From positions 57,215,121 to 57,279,120 of the forward strand of contig NC_134846.1 of assembly GCF_965363235.1 (NCBI RefSeq): DNA of 64,000 nucleotides. Direction: 5' to 3'. Below, one piece after another: positions 1 through 12,647 of this stretch. The translations under genes were made by a program, and so were the position numbers. How positions within the stretch are numbered: position 1 is the stretch's first letter; each line of letters begins with the position of its first letter. Origin of the DNA: Mytilus galloprovincialis (Eukaryota > Mollusca > Bivalvia > Mytilida > Mytilidae). The notes under the pieces were generated by a model. That model did not search any database, was not told where the DNA came from, and saw nothing but the letters and a program-made list of their open reading frames with translations.

Positions 1-1615
1 TCATACGACATCTTCTTATTTTGTATTATCAGTCGAGTTAAATTGCCTAGCAGTATCCACCTTTATCACACTGATGATATGTCTGTGTCCTTGCCTTACT
101 GCTACATGAACATATTATCCAATCCTGATAACAATCACCAGAAATATCATTTTAATACTGACTGTCTGCTAGTAAATTAAAAGTCATATGCATAATTTAG
201 ATTTGTTAGCATTTTCTCAATTTCATACAATGTTTAATGCATGCGAGACCCCGAGTTTCATGGCCATTCCAATTGTATTCATACGTATTATTGTCGGTGT
301 TATACCTGGATTTATACATTATAAAATGGATAATTGTACATTTACTTTTCCACTAAATCACAAATGCTAATGGCGTTTAATAGCCAAGGACTGTAATTTG
401 AATTTTGATATTTACGATGTAACAGCCCGTAGGATACATGTTTTGGGAACGACAATTGAAGAACTGTTATCATGTTGAAATTAATTAACATTTAAATATT
501 TCAATATATGGACGACCATTAAATTTTGATACTCGTTCGGTGATTTAAAACAAACACATTTGTGTTAGTATGCGTGAAATTTTTCTTGCGTTTTCAAATA
601 GATGATAAAAAAAAATCATTTTCATTTGTTATTTTCAGTCGCCAGATGGACTTTGAGTTGTTATACTCATATAACTGATATAAGGTTTGCAGTTTAACAA
701 AATAGACATATGTTTTACTTTATATAAGGATTTTATGAAAATAGTTTATTTCTTTAAGAGGGTGTCCATGGAAAAACAGTGGCAGTGGATGGCACATGAC
801 ATATTTTGTTTTCAAAATTTTTTCATCTATTTCATATCACAAATTCATTCTTTCTCAAAGTTAAATTGTGTTTTCATATTAACTGCAACAAATAAAGAGA
901 AAAAAAATACATAGAAAGCACTGAAAATTCATTGAAATGGGGAGATAACTCTTCATTTTGTACAAAATTTTGTTGCATTATTAGTGAACTTTGAAATCAT
1001 TTTCTGAGCCATCCACTGTTGATTCAATAATATCTTTGACATATATATCTTTTGTATGATATAAACATTGCATTGGAACCAAAATGTCTGTGGGAAAAAA
1101 ATTATGTTGTGCTACCCATATCATAGGATTTGCCTGATATTTACTTGGACAGCCTCTTTAAAATACCATCTTTAATTTGATCAGGAATAAACAACACATA
1201 GAAGCAGAAGACGCCTACCATGGCCCCCCGCTGATTTTTTTTATTTTTTTTGTAGTTTGTACTAAATGTGATTCCCTCAGTTTCTATTTGTTAATTTCTA
1301 AACGATTTCCGGGAATTTGAAAATCGGTAAACCCCTCTCTTCCACGTTTAGTGATCCAATATTTTTTTAAGTCTATTGTACAACAGTCAAACTACACAAA
1401 ATCATTTATCTAATTACTGTCTGCATTTTATAAATGTATACACGTAACAACACTCATGTATAATCAAGTATAACGCTAGGTTAAATAGGTTTACCAGTTT
1501 AAAAGGGATGTTGCTAGTTCTACCATAAAATAAATTTGTTTAGCAAATGAATATGTCACCTTTCTTTTTTTATATATTGTAACTATATAATGAATAAACT
1601 GATAAAAAAATTCAC
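1..1615. other. intergenic, no feature seen
   Basis: AT-rich sequence with no supportable gene. The open frames here are short, lack domain motifs and have no convincing splice context. No repeat unit or inverted repeat was noticed. Confidence 0.5.
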
Positions 1616-1639
1616 CAACATTCCAACTGACTTCATTGT

Positions 1640-2965
1640 CAGAAAACGACATCTGTAACAATCATAAACTTTTAGCTACTTCTTTACAAGCAGAACCAAA
1701 TACAATGAAAGTTCCAACTATGTACTGACTTCCGAAGCTACACAAACAACCTTATAAATATAGATTTATTTCATTTTCAAGCCATTGTTCCACTACTAAA
1801 TTGTCTGTTATACTTACTAGTACACTTGGTACAATAAAAAACCTAATAATAAATTGTTCAAATAAGACCGTTGAAAAATTGGAATTAATTACTTTTGGAG
1901 TGTCAAAAACGTATTGGAAGTACTTGATGAATTGCATTTTTGGTGATTTTGAATCTGTTTAAAGTTTGGATTTTTCTACCGTATATACCACTTTGCCTCA
2001 TATTCCTATTAAGAAAAAAATCACATCCCTAATTAACTGGTCATTTAAAAAGTCAGAATGCGAATACATATGTTCAAACTCTTTTAGGTCATTTTTTAGT
2101 AGCAATAAACAAAAGAACTATGTTAATTGGACATGCTTTGATACTATATTTGCGCTTGAATTTTTACTTGATAACATTTTTGTTCGCTTTGAAGATTCCG
2201 TATATCATCAAGTTATTAGAATTTCAATGGGGACTAACTGTGCACCACTTATTGCGGGCCTATTTTTGTATTGTTATGAGTTACAATGTATGACTAAAAT
2301 TAGCAAAGACCCATCGAAACAACATTTGATACAGAAATTTAACAATACTTTTAGATATTTGGATGATATATTTTCTCTCAATAATGACGACTTCAGTATG
2401 TATACTAAAGGTATTTATCCTGTTGAACTTACTTAAAGTAAAGCTAATACTAATAATGACCACTGCCCTTTCCTCGATCTTGATATCTATATCATTAACG
2501 AGAAGCTTCATACAAAACTTTATGATAATTATCGTTAATTATCCATTTTTAGATGGTGACGTTCCATTCTCACCATGTTATGGTGTTTATATATCTCAAC
2601 TTGTACGATATCCTCGTGTATGTAACAACGTATTATATTTTAGCGAGAGAAATTTATATATTACGAAAAAATTATTTCACCAGGGTTTTCGATATCACAA
2701 ACTAATCAAAACATTTTCTAAATTTTATCATCGGTATAAGGAAATGCAGACATCTTATACGTTCAGGTATTTCACATCCAATCTTTTATGGTGATAGTCT
2801 TAACAAAGCAAAAAAAAGTCAGTATTCACCTTAAAAACTTACAAAACCTTTAAACAGACTTATTAAAAAGGGATATAGTTACGATACTGTTGTCAGGTTA
2901 TTAAAGATTGCATATTTTGGCGCTAGTTTTGATTCACTTCTAGGGTCTTTGCACCGGAACTAAAC
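1640..2965 (+). pseudogene. degraded reverse transcriptase of a retroelement (possibly Penelope-like)
   Basis: Translated pieces in shifting frames give, in order, a VPTMYWLPKLHK-like block (about 1710-1760), DFSTVYTTLPH (from about 1967), MGTNCAPL (about 2228), the catalytic-type YLDD (about 2357), FPFLDGDVP-like and YGVYISQL blocks (about 2540-2600) and FSKFYHR (about 2715). These belong to one RT family common in molluscs and cnidarians. The frame changes between about 2360 and 2450, and there are stops upstream of 1966 and around 2795-2850, so the copy cannot make one protein. No endonuclease domain was found. Placement in the Penelope-like class is a guess from the motif style. The 3' tail continues to about 3600. 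Confidence 0.75.
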
Positions 2966-3075
2966 ACATTTTTTTAAAACAGTTGTTGACATGACACGGG
3001 TTATGTTCTTCTCATATATTTTATGATAGTATGATACTAAACCCCTAACGGGAGGGATTATGCCTGATATTCATA

Positions 3076-3602
3076 TGATGAAAACATAATCTTTCAATCA
3101 GTTTAATTGTGGTCTGAAGCTGGCTATCAGTTAACTGCTAGTAGTCTGTTGTTATTTATGTAGTATTGTCATTTTGTTTATTTTCTTTTGTTACACCTTC
3201 TGACATCGGACTCAGACTTCTCTTGAACTGAATTTTAATGTGCGTATTGTTATGCGTTTACTTTTCTACATTGGCTAGAAGTATAGGGGAAGAGTTGAGA
3301 TTTCATAAACATGTTTAACCCCGCCGCAATTTTGCACCTATCCCAAGTCAGGAGCCTCTGGCCTTTGCTAGTCTTGTATGATTTTTAATTTTAGTTTCTT
3401 GTGTATAATTCGGAGTTTAGTATGACGTCCATTATCACTGAACTAGTATACATATTTTTTAAGGGGCCAGCTGATGGACGCCTCTGGGTGCTGGGGTTTC
3501 TCGCTACATTGAAGACCCGTCGGTGGCCTTCCGCTGTTGTCTGCTCTATGGTCGGGTTGTTGTTGCTTTGACACATTCCCCATTTCCTTTCTTAATTTCA
3601 TC
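3076..3602 (+). repeat. 3' tail of the RT retroelement, copy 1
   Basis: This noncoding stretch follows the RT remnant directly. It is matched almost base for base by 48260-48785, and its last 80 bases by 15925-16005. The shared end reads GGTCGGGTTGTTG, then TTTGACACATTCCCCATTT. Finding the tail attached to RT here and detached elsewhere indicates that the solo copies are 5'-truncated insertions of the same family. Confidence 0.75.
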
Positions 3603-3619
3603 ATAGATACAAGGCTAAA

Positions 3620-3880
3620 ATTTGTGTAGGTCAGACGTGCATTTCGTCTACAAATAAACAAATCAGTGATGCTCGAATTAAAAAATTAAAAGTAGAAAAG
3701 ACCAGAGAAAGTTCAAAGTTGGGATTGAGATCCCTAAATTTTGAGAGTTTTGACAAAAACAACAAAGTGAGTATATTCCTGGTGTAGAAATCTTTAATGT
3801 TTCGTAACAATCAAAGTTATGTAAGCAATTAATTTATAACTATGACCATATCAATGATAATTAGTGTCAAGATAACTTTT
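3620..3880 (+). repeat. dispersed repeat family B, diverged copy
   Basis: It starts with a CAGACGTGCATTTCGTCTAC-type block, then CAGTGATGCTCGAAT and a segment resembling 22550-22800. Other copies lie at 22515-23090 (plus) and 41985-42330 (minus), with short pieces at 11036 and 11905. This copy is the most diverged. Confidence 0.6.
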
Positions 3881-3884
3881 ATAC

Positions 3885-5240
3885 ATTTTAACATGAGAAA
3901 CGATTTACATAGCAATGGACAAAAAAGAATAAAAAAACAACAGGAATAGTCAATAATTATTATTGATAAGACGCATTTTATGATCTCACAATCAGTGCTA
4001 GTGGAATATGGCTGATATCATCTACGAAACAAAAGAAAGTAAATCTTCACCTTTCACGGTCTCAAATTTAGTTCGTACAGTTTGGCACACACAGCTTCAA
4101 CGAAGGGTTTCTGAGTGGACGCTGTTATAAAGTCGGCAAATCAGAATCCAGTACGTCATCTGTCCAATCATAATTTTTATCAAATAGAAACGAAAGGAAA
4201 AACTGTAATAAAAAACCGTTCATTCATTATTCCTGTCAATTTCTTTTTATCTGTTTGCAGGGTAGATTTGGTAAAGATGCAAATAATAGTAAAGTTTACA
4301 TTGGAACTATGTGCCTCCATATATTAAAATTTAGTAATAGATATTTCAGCATATGGATTGCTAACAAGTACAAACAAGTTTTTTTATATACTTGTTTGTT
4401 GTTATGTTTAACGAGGCCGGGATAAGTTTCTACTATTTTCTGTTTATTGCTAACAAATATTATATCAAAACCAAACTCGGTAAACTCGGTAAACTAGATA
4501 TAAACAACCCCGCTCCTTAAATCAATTATCTGATATATCGTTCATAGACTTTAGTAGCTATTTGGTTAATCATTATATGTGATTTCAAAAAGCTTTATAG
4601 TATTGATCTATGACGTCAATAAAATCATATCTAGCAAAATCAAAACTTCAATTTAAAAGTTATCAAATATTTATCAGTGTGTTCTGTAGTACTCGTTTCC
4701 ATTATATTCATGCTCTTTGCAAATATTGTTTTTCCATTTATGTCCTTATTCTGAAAAGTGCAGATGGCGATGATAGATTAGATTAGCTGAAACATGAAGC
4801 TAAATTCCGTTTCTTATTGATATTTCCTAATTAAATAAAAGTTAAATAACAATTGATTCCTGTTTAACGAATGCATATCTTTAAAACTAGTTGATTTTAT
4901 CATTTTCGCATTTTCGCTTGACTATAGTTTAATATGCATAGATGATCTTAACCTAACAACTCATTTGAATATTTGCTGTTAAATACTCTTTAACTACGTT
5001 TCTGATAAGCCTTCACAACTGTTTTATGATGAGTGCCGCATATGACTCATATGTACATGAAATCAATATTATATTTAGCGAAAGAATTTGTTTTTGATGA
5101 TTGCAATATCTTAATTAATTAAAGCTGTCGAAATCTTTTGACAAACTTTTTTATAAATTCTTTTCTAGCCTTAGACCACCATCTTCCTTTTACTTTTTCG
5201 TTTGCCTCTATATGGAATTAGTTGATAAGCCATGGCTTCG
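3885..5240. other. intergenic, no feature seen
   Basis: AT-rich sequence without supportable coding potential. A short 11-base direct duplication (CTCGGTAAACT-like) is visible near 4477-4495; nothing else stands out. Confidence 0.45.
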
Positions 5241-5244
5241 TTAG

Positions 5245-5330
5245 TTTATTTTAGATCTATGAGTTTGACTGTCCCTCTGGTATCTTTTGTCCCTCTTTTA
5301 TTAGCTCGTCCCCATTCCTTTATGATTTGA
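5245..5330 (-). repeat. dispersed repeat family A, fragment
   Basis: It contains GAGTTTGACTGTCCCTCTGG followed by TATCTTTTGTCCCTC. The same block recurs at 7305-7340 and, in the opposite orientation, at 18770-18800 and 44335-44360. Only the outer end of the family is present here. Confidence 0.6.
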
Positions 5331-5394
5331 ACTTAGTTCTGTAGTAACTACTTTTTCCTCTTAAAACACATAACTACATGTTGTGTCATCATTG

Positions 5395-6055
5395 ACTGTA
5401 AAGTTCCTGAAACACTGTTGTGTGGTTTAAGTGGAGTTGCGCTGACAAACTGTTCTAGAAGTATATTAAGGCTTAGAATTCTAAGTCAAAAGAGGTATAA
5501 CATCTAGAAAAAAATGAATGAAAATTTGCTGCCGATATGCAGATTTCCATGATAACCTTCTTAAAATCATGACATATTAAAAAAAATATTGAATAAACAT
5601 TTGCCATCGAAAATCACTTTTACATAAAGTGTACTTTTTACCTACACAGTTTCATGAAATTGTGTTAAGTGGTTAATATTTGATGCGAAGAAAAACTGTT
5701 GCAGTTTTGTTTCATGTCAAAATTTTAAATTCATGGAGGGGAGACGTAAATTATCGAAATAACACCAATGATTCATAATTTCCTGTATCGACACCGTATG
5801 CTCTTATTATCTACACAGTTTCGTAAATTCTGGTGTGTGGTTTCAAATGAGTTTAATTGACAAACTAATGCAAAGTGAATGGCCAAAATTATAAATTCAA
5901 AGGTTCATAACTCTTAGGAAAACAATACTTATCCTGTCGATATGCACATCTACTATGTTGTTTCGTTATAGAGGCGTTTCGATGAAAAGTAAAGGACTGA
6001 CGGATGGATGGGTCAACAACATAAAACCCTACACAACTTTGGTGCGTTTGTTATG
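5395..6055. repeat. diverged tandem-type repeat with three related segments
   Basis: Three segments share a block of the type TTCATGAAATTSTGTTGTGTGG (about 5403, 5650 and 5817). This is followed by a GTTGCGATGACAAACTG-type block and then a CCTGTCGATATGCACATCTAC-type block (about 5530 and 5933). It ends in a purine-rich GACTGACGGATGGATGG segment at about 5996. Spacing is irregular, so it is an old, eroded array rather than a clean satellite. Confidence 0.5.
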
Positions 6056-6089
6056 ATTATCAGACAAACAGGAATGCATTATACATTCT

Positions 6090-6325
6090 TCAAAATGTGA
6101 CGAACTGCACTATACTCATCACCTGTTTAAGACTTATATGAGCAACAAGATGTGTGCCACATGAAGAGCAGGATCTGCCTACCTTTCCTAAGAACCAGCA
6201 ATCAAACCCAGTTTTTTTTTTGTTGACTTCGTGTTGCTCAGTTGTTACTTTTATATGTGGGGTTTTATTTTGTTTGTACTGTTGTTTGTCTGTTTGTCTT
6301 TTTACTTTTTAGCCATGGTGTTATC
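6090..6325 (-). repeat. dispersed repeat family A, diverged copy
   Basis: On the minus strand it carries the GCAGATCCTG and GTGCCACATG-type blocks near 6150-6180, then the GTTGTTTGTCTGTTTGTCTT block (plus-strand reading, about 6280). The order matches the copies at 7195-7350 and 11505-11640. It contains a poly-T run at about 6211. Confidence 0.5.
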
Positions 6326-6329
6326 AGGT

Positions 6330-7190
6330 TATTTTTGACTTGCATTTGAATGTTCCATTGTAATCTTTTTTTATATAACAAGTAATTAATAATTGGATTT
6401 GAAAACAAGAATTGTTTTCTTATTGAAATCTATTTGCTGATTAGACACTATACCAACATGCAAGAAGATACCAAGTCTGTATCGCCTGTGGTCAACTTCT
6501 ATTTGCAGGAGATGCAAAACTATGTTTATCAAAACCGGATATGTTCTTTTTGGAAACTTGAATCATTACTTTTTTCAAGCGTTGTTGTTCAAACAGCCGT
6601 TTGCGTCTTTTCATAAAGGTAAATCTAGGTATGAAGCATTTTTCGCTGTTTCAATAGTTCTCTTAATGTTGTTCTATATTCAAACAACTTTATTACTTTA
6701 ACTCATTTATATAGCATAAACTAGCGTTAAAATGTGCACATGATGGGTTTGAGTATCAATCTTTTTATTGATTGTATATTTTTCAACTTAGATACATAAA
6801 ATTGCGAAAAGATATATAGGGAACCTCGTTGTGCATTGATGTTCCTCTCTACTGTTTAAACATGTTTTATCGATTTCAACTAAAACGTAATCGATTAAAA
6901 AAAAACAAGAATGTTGATTGATAATATTTCTTGATATATGATCTGTATATGTATTTCTTCGAATCAGGGTGGATCCTTAAGTAAGTTTCTTTTTAAAGCA
7001 ACATATGCATACTTTAAAAATATTAATTAAACAGAAATACAATGATTTACTAGTATGTGAATGATAAATAGGAGATAAGTCGAAAGCCGAAAATGTAAAT
7101 ACCTATACAAAACTATAACATGTTGTTAAATAACATAAACTTGGTTTAATGGATATTTTTATATACATTGTATTTTGTACATTTTACACA
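6330..7190. other. intergenic, no feature seen
   Basis: AT-rich sequence with only short, motif-free open frames. Confidence 0.45.
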
Positions 7191-7194
7191 TTGT

Positions 7195-7350
7195 AGTTTT
7201 GGTGGGGTTCGTGTTGCTTAGTCTTTAGTTTTCTATGTTGGGTCTTGTGTACTATTATTTGTCTGTTTGTCTTTCATTTTAAGTCATGGGGTTTATTTTC
7301 GATCTATGAATTTGACTGTCCCTCTGGTATCTTTCGCTCCTCTTTTGTCC
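7195..7350 (-). repeat. dispersed repeat family A copy
   Basis: It reads GGTGGGGTTCGTGTTGCTTA, then TTGTCTGTTTGTCTTTCATT, then GAATTTGACTGTCCCTCTGG, the same order as other family A copies in the window. It is the best preserved minus-strand copy of this half. Confidence 0.65.
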
Positions 7351-7354
7351 TTTA

Positions 7355-8520
7355 AACATTTGTTTGTGTGTTTGTAGTGTAAGAGTTACTAGACTTAAAT
7401 TGAGAAACATGTTCATGTTTAGATCAGTTTGCTTGAATGGATCTTGCCTTTCAAAACCCCTGATGGTCCGAGAACACAGTTATTTCGTAGTTCATTTCTT
7501 TTAGACAATAAATGAAAATAATAAAAATAATCCCACCTGCGCTTTTTCAATAATATGTTTAAAGTGTGTTGTACTACTTTGGGGACAAATTTATCAAAAT
7601 TATAAAAAAAAACCTTCATTGGCTCTAACTCAAACTATAGACGATTTAATGTTTAGGGGGTTTTGAAATCTTTTGACCACTTCCGAAGTGCTAATTTTTA
7701 ACCTTTTTGAGCTGGATTAAATCACGACTTCACTTTAAAATTCATCACCCAAGTTTTTTACAGTGAAATTTCATCCCCTTACTTGCTATTTGAGGCATAT
7801 AAAACATGAAGTAATACATTTGGAAGATGTATAAAAAAAAAGGGCAATTAACACACTGTCCACACTAGGGACTATGTTCGTGGACAACAAAAATCAAGGG
7901 ACAATAACTGTGTTCCCTGACCTGATGAGTCTCAAGTAACCGAAACGAATGTTTGATGTCCTATTTAAAATAATCTTGATAACTTTGATGAGTAGTTTTT
8001 ATTTCAAAATGTCTATTCCCAGCTTTGTAGTTTTAGAGTTATTGAACTTTTATCGCTAATAACTCTATAACAGAAATCCAGATTTAGTCAATTATAATCA
8101 TTTCAAAATTTGTAATTACAAATTGAAATTTGATTCTGGATTTTATCTAATTGGTTTCCAAAGGATGTCAGTGTGGTTCAGATTTTATCGATACTTTATT
8201 AATTAAACACTACTACGGAGAGGGGTTAAAAAATGAAAATCTTGTTTCAACAACAGAAGGGAAAAAGCAATATATAACTTTATTCTTGAATTACAATTTA
8301 GATTTATAGCAGTTTTATATCATTCAAATAACACATTGTGTTATAAGCAAAGGAGGCTTACTTAAACGGTAATAGAAATAAATTGTCCAACGAATACAGC
8401 ATGTCTAAAAGGTGTATGATCAAATGATGTAAAACGATACGCTAAAGACAGACATAGAGACTTACAAGGTTTAAAACAATATAAATACAATTATTCATGT
8501 TTGTAAAAACAATAACATGC
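7355..8520. other. intergenic, downstream of the GPCR gene
   Basis: No gene is supportable. The stretch lies 3' of the minus-strand receptor ORF. A TTTATT (AATAAA on the minus strand) at 8279-8284 could serve the receptor transcript as a polyadenylation signal, but this is weak evidence by itself. Confidence 0.4.
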
Positions 8521-8524
8521 AATT

Positions 8525-9532
8525 CTAAAGATTAACAACATATATAGTATTAGAATCAGCGTTTCGAATATTCTGGCTAGTACTTTTTGTGCATCGACAT
8601 AATGTTTTTAAATGATATCTGAAACGATTGTCAAATGCAGCATATATAAATGGATTGGCTACATGGTTTATGAGATAAGACCGTTCTGTTATCTTCAATG
8701 TCGCAAACTGTATCGATGAAAGCTCAGCTTGGTTTACCCCTTTTGACACTAGCTCATTTATAAACAGGGGTAAATAGCTGATAGCAAATACAACACTAAC
8801 GGTAAATGCAATTTTCGTCATTTTATTTGACAATGTTTCAGTTACAGAAGCAGACGCTTTCGTTTTCTGCCTTGTACGGTGTGCAAAGATAATTTTCTTC
8901 CCGATATACGTGTAAATAACGAACAAAATGGATGCATAAGATAGGAACAACCCAGTCAGAAAGAAGTTGTATGCTCTCCAATATGGTGGCGAATCTTTCC
9001 AAGTTACTGCACATGTCAATCCAGTAATATTGTTTGTCAATTGAACCTTCTCTAATGGCTGCAAAACTGCAATTTGTGGAGCGGATAAAGTAAATCCTAT
9101 CAAGATGCAACAAAGAACAAAGTATTTTACACTTTTTAGTGTTATCTGAGATTTAAGTGGCGTACATATTTGTCTAAATCTGTGTATTGAAAGCAGCATT
9201 AATAAATGTGAAGAGTACATAATACCAAAGTCTAGAATACCGGCAGCTACTTGGCAAATCCAAGTAATTTTAAATGTGTAATAATATAGAATTCTCCCGA
9301 TATTGAACGGTATTCCTATAACACAGAAGACAATGTCAACTAATGCCAAGTTAAGGATTATAGTTCTGAATACATCTTTCTTGTATTGTTGGAAAATAAT
9401 TATCACAAATATATTTCCAGGAATACCAATAACAGTCAAAACTATTAAATAGACTAGAGGAGCCAACAGTTTTTTCCTCATGTCGTTATTCAAATCTTCT
9501 AAGGTAAAATTTCCTTCAGTAAAATTACTCAT
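8525..9532 (-). CDS. rhodopsin-class (class A) G protein-coupled receptor, orphan, single exon
   Basis: A 335-residue ORF with seven hydrophobic segments, the usual size for a small peptide-receptor-like class A GPCR at the plasma membrane. Visible landmarks: N-glycosylation sites NFT at 3-5 and 8-10; GIPGN with N40 (position 1.50); LALVD with D66 (2.50); C93 (3.25), which would bond C174 in the second extracellular loop; NPFIY at 293-297 in TM7; and a Cys pair at 312/314 that could be palmitoylated. Two canonical positions are altered: the DRY box is HRF at 117-119, and the TM6 CWxP motif is SYLP at 252-255, so the toggle Trp is Tyr. The ligand is unknown. The ATG follows a stop-rich stretch, and no splice sites are needed. 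It is probably one of the lineage-expanded orphan receptors of bivalves; the exact subfamily was not determined. Confidence 0.9.
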   Translation of the reverse strand: MSNFTEGNFTLEDLNNDMRKKLLAPLVYLIVLTVIGIPGNIFVIIIFQQYKKDVFRTIILNLALVDIVFCVIGIPFNIGRILYYYTFKITWICQVAAGILDFGIMYSSHLLMLLSIHRFRQICTPLKSQITLKSVKYFVLCCILIGFTLSAPQIAVLQPLEKVQLTNNITGLTCAVTWKDSPPYWRAYNFFLTGLFLSYASILFVIYTYIGKKIIFAHRTRQKTKASASVTETLSNKMTKIAFTVSVVFAISYLPLFINELVSKGVNQAELSSIQFATLKITERSYLINHVANPFIYAAFDNRFRYHLKTLCRCTKSTSQNIRNADSNTIYVVNL

Positions 9533-9539
9533 TTTTTAA

Positions 9540-11030
9540 CTGTTCCTTCTGTTTTGAAATTCTTCAGGAACTGATATATAGTCAGGTAAACATCGTTTGA
9601 CGGTTTACAAAAAAAAAACCTTATTGAAATGTCTTATTGCACACACAAAAGGTTTTACAATTTTAATTACTGATCTGCCGGAAGTGTTATTTTATGATAT
9701 TCCCCAAAGTTAATCATAACCTGATCTTTAAAATTAATCTAATACAATAAATTCATCGTTTAATTTAATCTTATAACATTAAGATGGCTTTATCAAATGA
9801 GATTGAAATAGACCAGGTTTTGAATCTTTTATCATTAAATAAAAAATACACATCAGGTGGGTGTGCTTTCAACCTTTGGAAATAAGAAAGATAAATTTGT
9901 TTCTAGATATATTTTACTGCTGTTAACTGGGAATTTTTGCGCTTCATTTTTCGTGTTTTTCTAACTGAAACAGATATTCGCACTATTAAAGTTTACGATA
10001 CGTCATCTCATGGCGTCTTGTACGTCATTATATCCTGCAATCAGTCAACTGTTAACAGTCAACGAGAAAAATCAATTAGTCGGGGCTGCAGACTCAGTTG
10101 TATAGTATTAACGAAATCCTCTATATTCCATCTTTTGTGTTGCGCCAATGTTATTGTTAAGACTTACTGTTAACTTAGTGATACCAATAAGCATTTAAGA
10201 ATCTCATTTTACAGCAATTCATTCTATTTTTTATTTTTATTTTATTTTAATAACGTCGATAATTAAAGGATATAAAAGCACTGAAATGAAGTTGTAATAA
10301 ACGAACGATGAAGTAAAGCAATGGGGCAACCGTATAAATGCCAAATGAAGGCTTAATTTGCGGTATAAGCCATTCGTGTCATCGGAGGGATGTTTTGCTT
10401 TATAACGTATAATATTGAAATACATGCGGGTTTGTTTTTTTTGTAGAAACAATACGCTATAATATTTTTGGTGTCTAAATACTATTGCTTCAGCACGAAA
10501 GGAAAGAATGATCGTTACAGTAAATCATATTTTACCTGATGAAAATCTTTTCTTTGGCCTATAAATATCATATGAAATGTTTTGAATCTACAGCTTTGCT
10601 TTATATTGGACTCTTTTTGTTCAGTGTAAATTGATTTTAACATCAATTTTATAGAAGTTATAACTTCTAATCAAAGCATAATTTGATCTTAGTTGTTGCC
10701 TGTAAACCAATTCTTCAAATTGATAAGATTTTACTATTGAACGCCTGGTGGAATGAAATTTAATTTAGAGTCTTAAAATACGTTATAATAAAACACCAGG
10801 TATAATATTTCCAATTAATGTCATCGAGTTTGAGGCATCTGTAATTGTTAAAAATATATCGACCAATTTTTTTTTCTTTAATTCACATACATCAGATTTG
10901 TTCTGCGGTATGTATGGATTATAAAAAAAAATCCTATTTATCCATTTACCGGTTTGTTTTAAAACAGTGATTAATAAATAGAAGTAAAAAAATAAAGGAA
11001 GCAATATAGTTATCAAAGGTACAAGGATTA
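9540..11030. other. intergenic, upstream of the GPCR
   Basis: No gene is supportable. Its first few hundred bases would contain the receptor promoter, but no distinctive box was recognised. Confidence 0.4.
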
Positions 11031-11035
11031 TAATT

Positions 11036-11640
11036 TAGTACGCCAGACACGCATTTCGTCTACATAAGATATTGTCGAAAAAGCACATACTACTATATCA
11101 CTAAATGAATAAAATACAAAAGGCAAAACAATAGTCCATAAAACACAACTAAGAAAACTAAAGACTGAACAATACATACAAACCAAAGTCCATGGGGGAA
11201 CTCAGGTACATCGGATGAGTAATTGGCACCAGTTTTAGTAAACTGTTACCTTTATTTAGTATTTATATCTTTCTTACTGTTCATTGAGAATATCAATTTT
11301 GTAATAGTTTTGATAAAATGATGACGGAATTGTGACATAAAATAGATATAACCATTTTCTGAATCATTATTGCGCATTTATTACTTTCACATCTCCCTCA
11401 AACATTAACATTTCGAACCAGTTGTTCAGTTTCTTAGTTCTTTGTATCATGTACATTCCAAGAGAAAACAATTTTCCTTGATTATTGTATAAAAGAGGAA
11501 CGAAAAACTTGGGGTGATCTTAGGTGCTCCGGAAGGGTAAGCAGATCCTGCTCCACATGGGGCACCCGTCGTGTTGCTTATGTTATTACAAATCCGGTAA
11601 ATAGTCTAATTCGGTAGGTACTTCGATGTAAATACTGCAA
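11036..11640 (+). repeat. mosaic of repeat fragments (families B and A)
   Basis: 11036-11070 carries the CGCCAGACACGCATTTCGTC block of family B. 11115-11190 carries family A sequence (CAATAGTCCATAAAACACAAC, then AACTAAAGACTGAACAA). 11505-11625 carries the other half of A (TGATCTTAGGTGCTCCGGAA, GTCGTGTTGCTTATGTTATT, GTAAATAGTCTAATTCGGTA). Between them lies unassigned AT-rich DNA, so the A copy is split or interrupted. A further small B-like fragment (GTAGACGCGAAACACGC) is at 11905-11930. Confidence 0.55.
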
Positions 11641-11991
11641 AATCGATTGCTGCTTTTATTTCGAAAGCTTTTTTTTTTTTTAAGTTTTTCGAGTTTAGCT
11701 CTGATAATGGGAAATACATATCAAGGCAAGAACTATGATGGACAGGTTTATTGTCTATAATTTATATTCATAAAAAGTAATAAATCGAAACACTGAAGAT
11801 GTTCCACCACCAGAAATATATTGCCATAGTCGTATTTGGTACAACAAAATTTCCTCCAGCGTTTGAATCTTGTATTTAGATTCGGGCGACATCAATCAAT
11901 CTATTGTAGACGCGAAACACGCCTCTGCCATACAAAATTGATGAGGAATAGACATATGAATAAGATGATATGTGTGTAAACTTAAAGATAA

Positions 11992-12644
11992 GGTAGCACT
12001 CCACAGTTAGGTGTGTAGTTTCGCATTTTGGCGCCTGGATTTTTCAAATATAATAGCTAGTGTGCAATAAAATTCATTTTTGGATAGCTGAGTATTAAAA
12101 TAGCCGTCGTATTGGGTTTATATGAACATCAAGATCATATAATGTATGTAATATAGGCTGTTTTCTGTATGACAGTCCGTATTTGTATGTCCATACCATA
12201 AATTGGTGCAGCAATTTTTGTAATGTTTTTTCCAACTTTTTGTCGCACGAACTTTGTGATTAGATTTTACGGAAAAAATGAGACGAAAGACACCCATCTT
12301 TTATTTGATCATAAGGAAGATTTATGAAAACAGTTTCTGAAAAGGTATCACTCAAAGGCATTGAAATTATAGTTTGATCCAAATTTTCGGGGGATATGTG
12401 ACATGTTTACCCCCCTTTTTACAATATTTTATGGCAAATAAATGCACAATATTGCCATGGATTCACATAAAAGGAATTATTTTTCACCCTTTTAACTTTT
12501 GAAAAAAAAATCTATGGAAGATACTGGTAACATACATATGCACATGTACAACACAAACAGTTAGGTTAATGTATTAGAAATCAAGAAATAGGACTTGATG
12601 AAACATTTTGTGGCTCATTTATATTCTAACTGTGGAGTGCTACC
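11992..12644. mobile_element. 653-bp MITE with short TIRs and TAA target duplication
   Basis: The ends are inverted repeats: GGTAGCACTCCACAGTTAG at 11992 and its reverse complement CTAACTGTGGAGTGCTACC ending at 12644. TAA flanks both sides (11989-11991 and 12645-12647), a 3-bp direct duplication of the TWA type used by PIF/Harbinger transposases. The interior has no transposase frame, so it is non-autonomous. Superfamily assignment rests on the TSD alone. Confidence 0.75.
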
Positions 12645-12647
12645 TAA

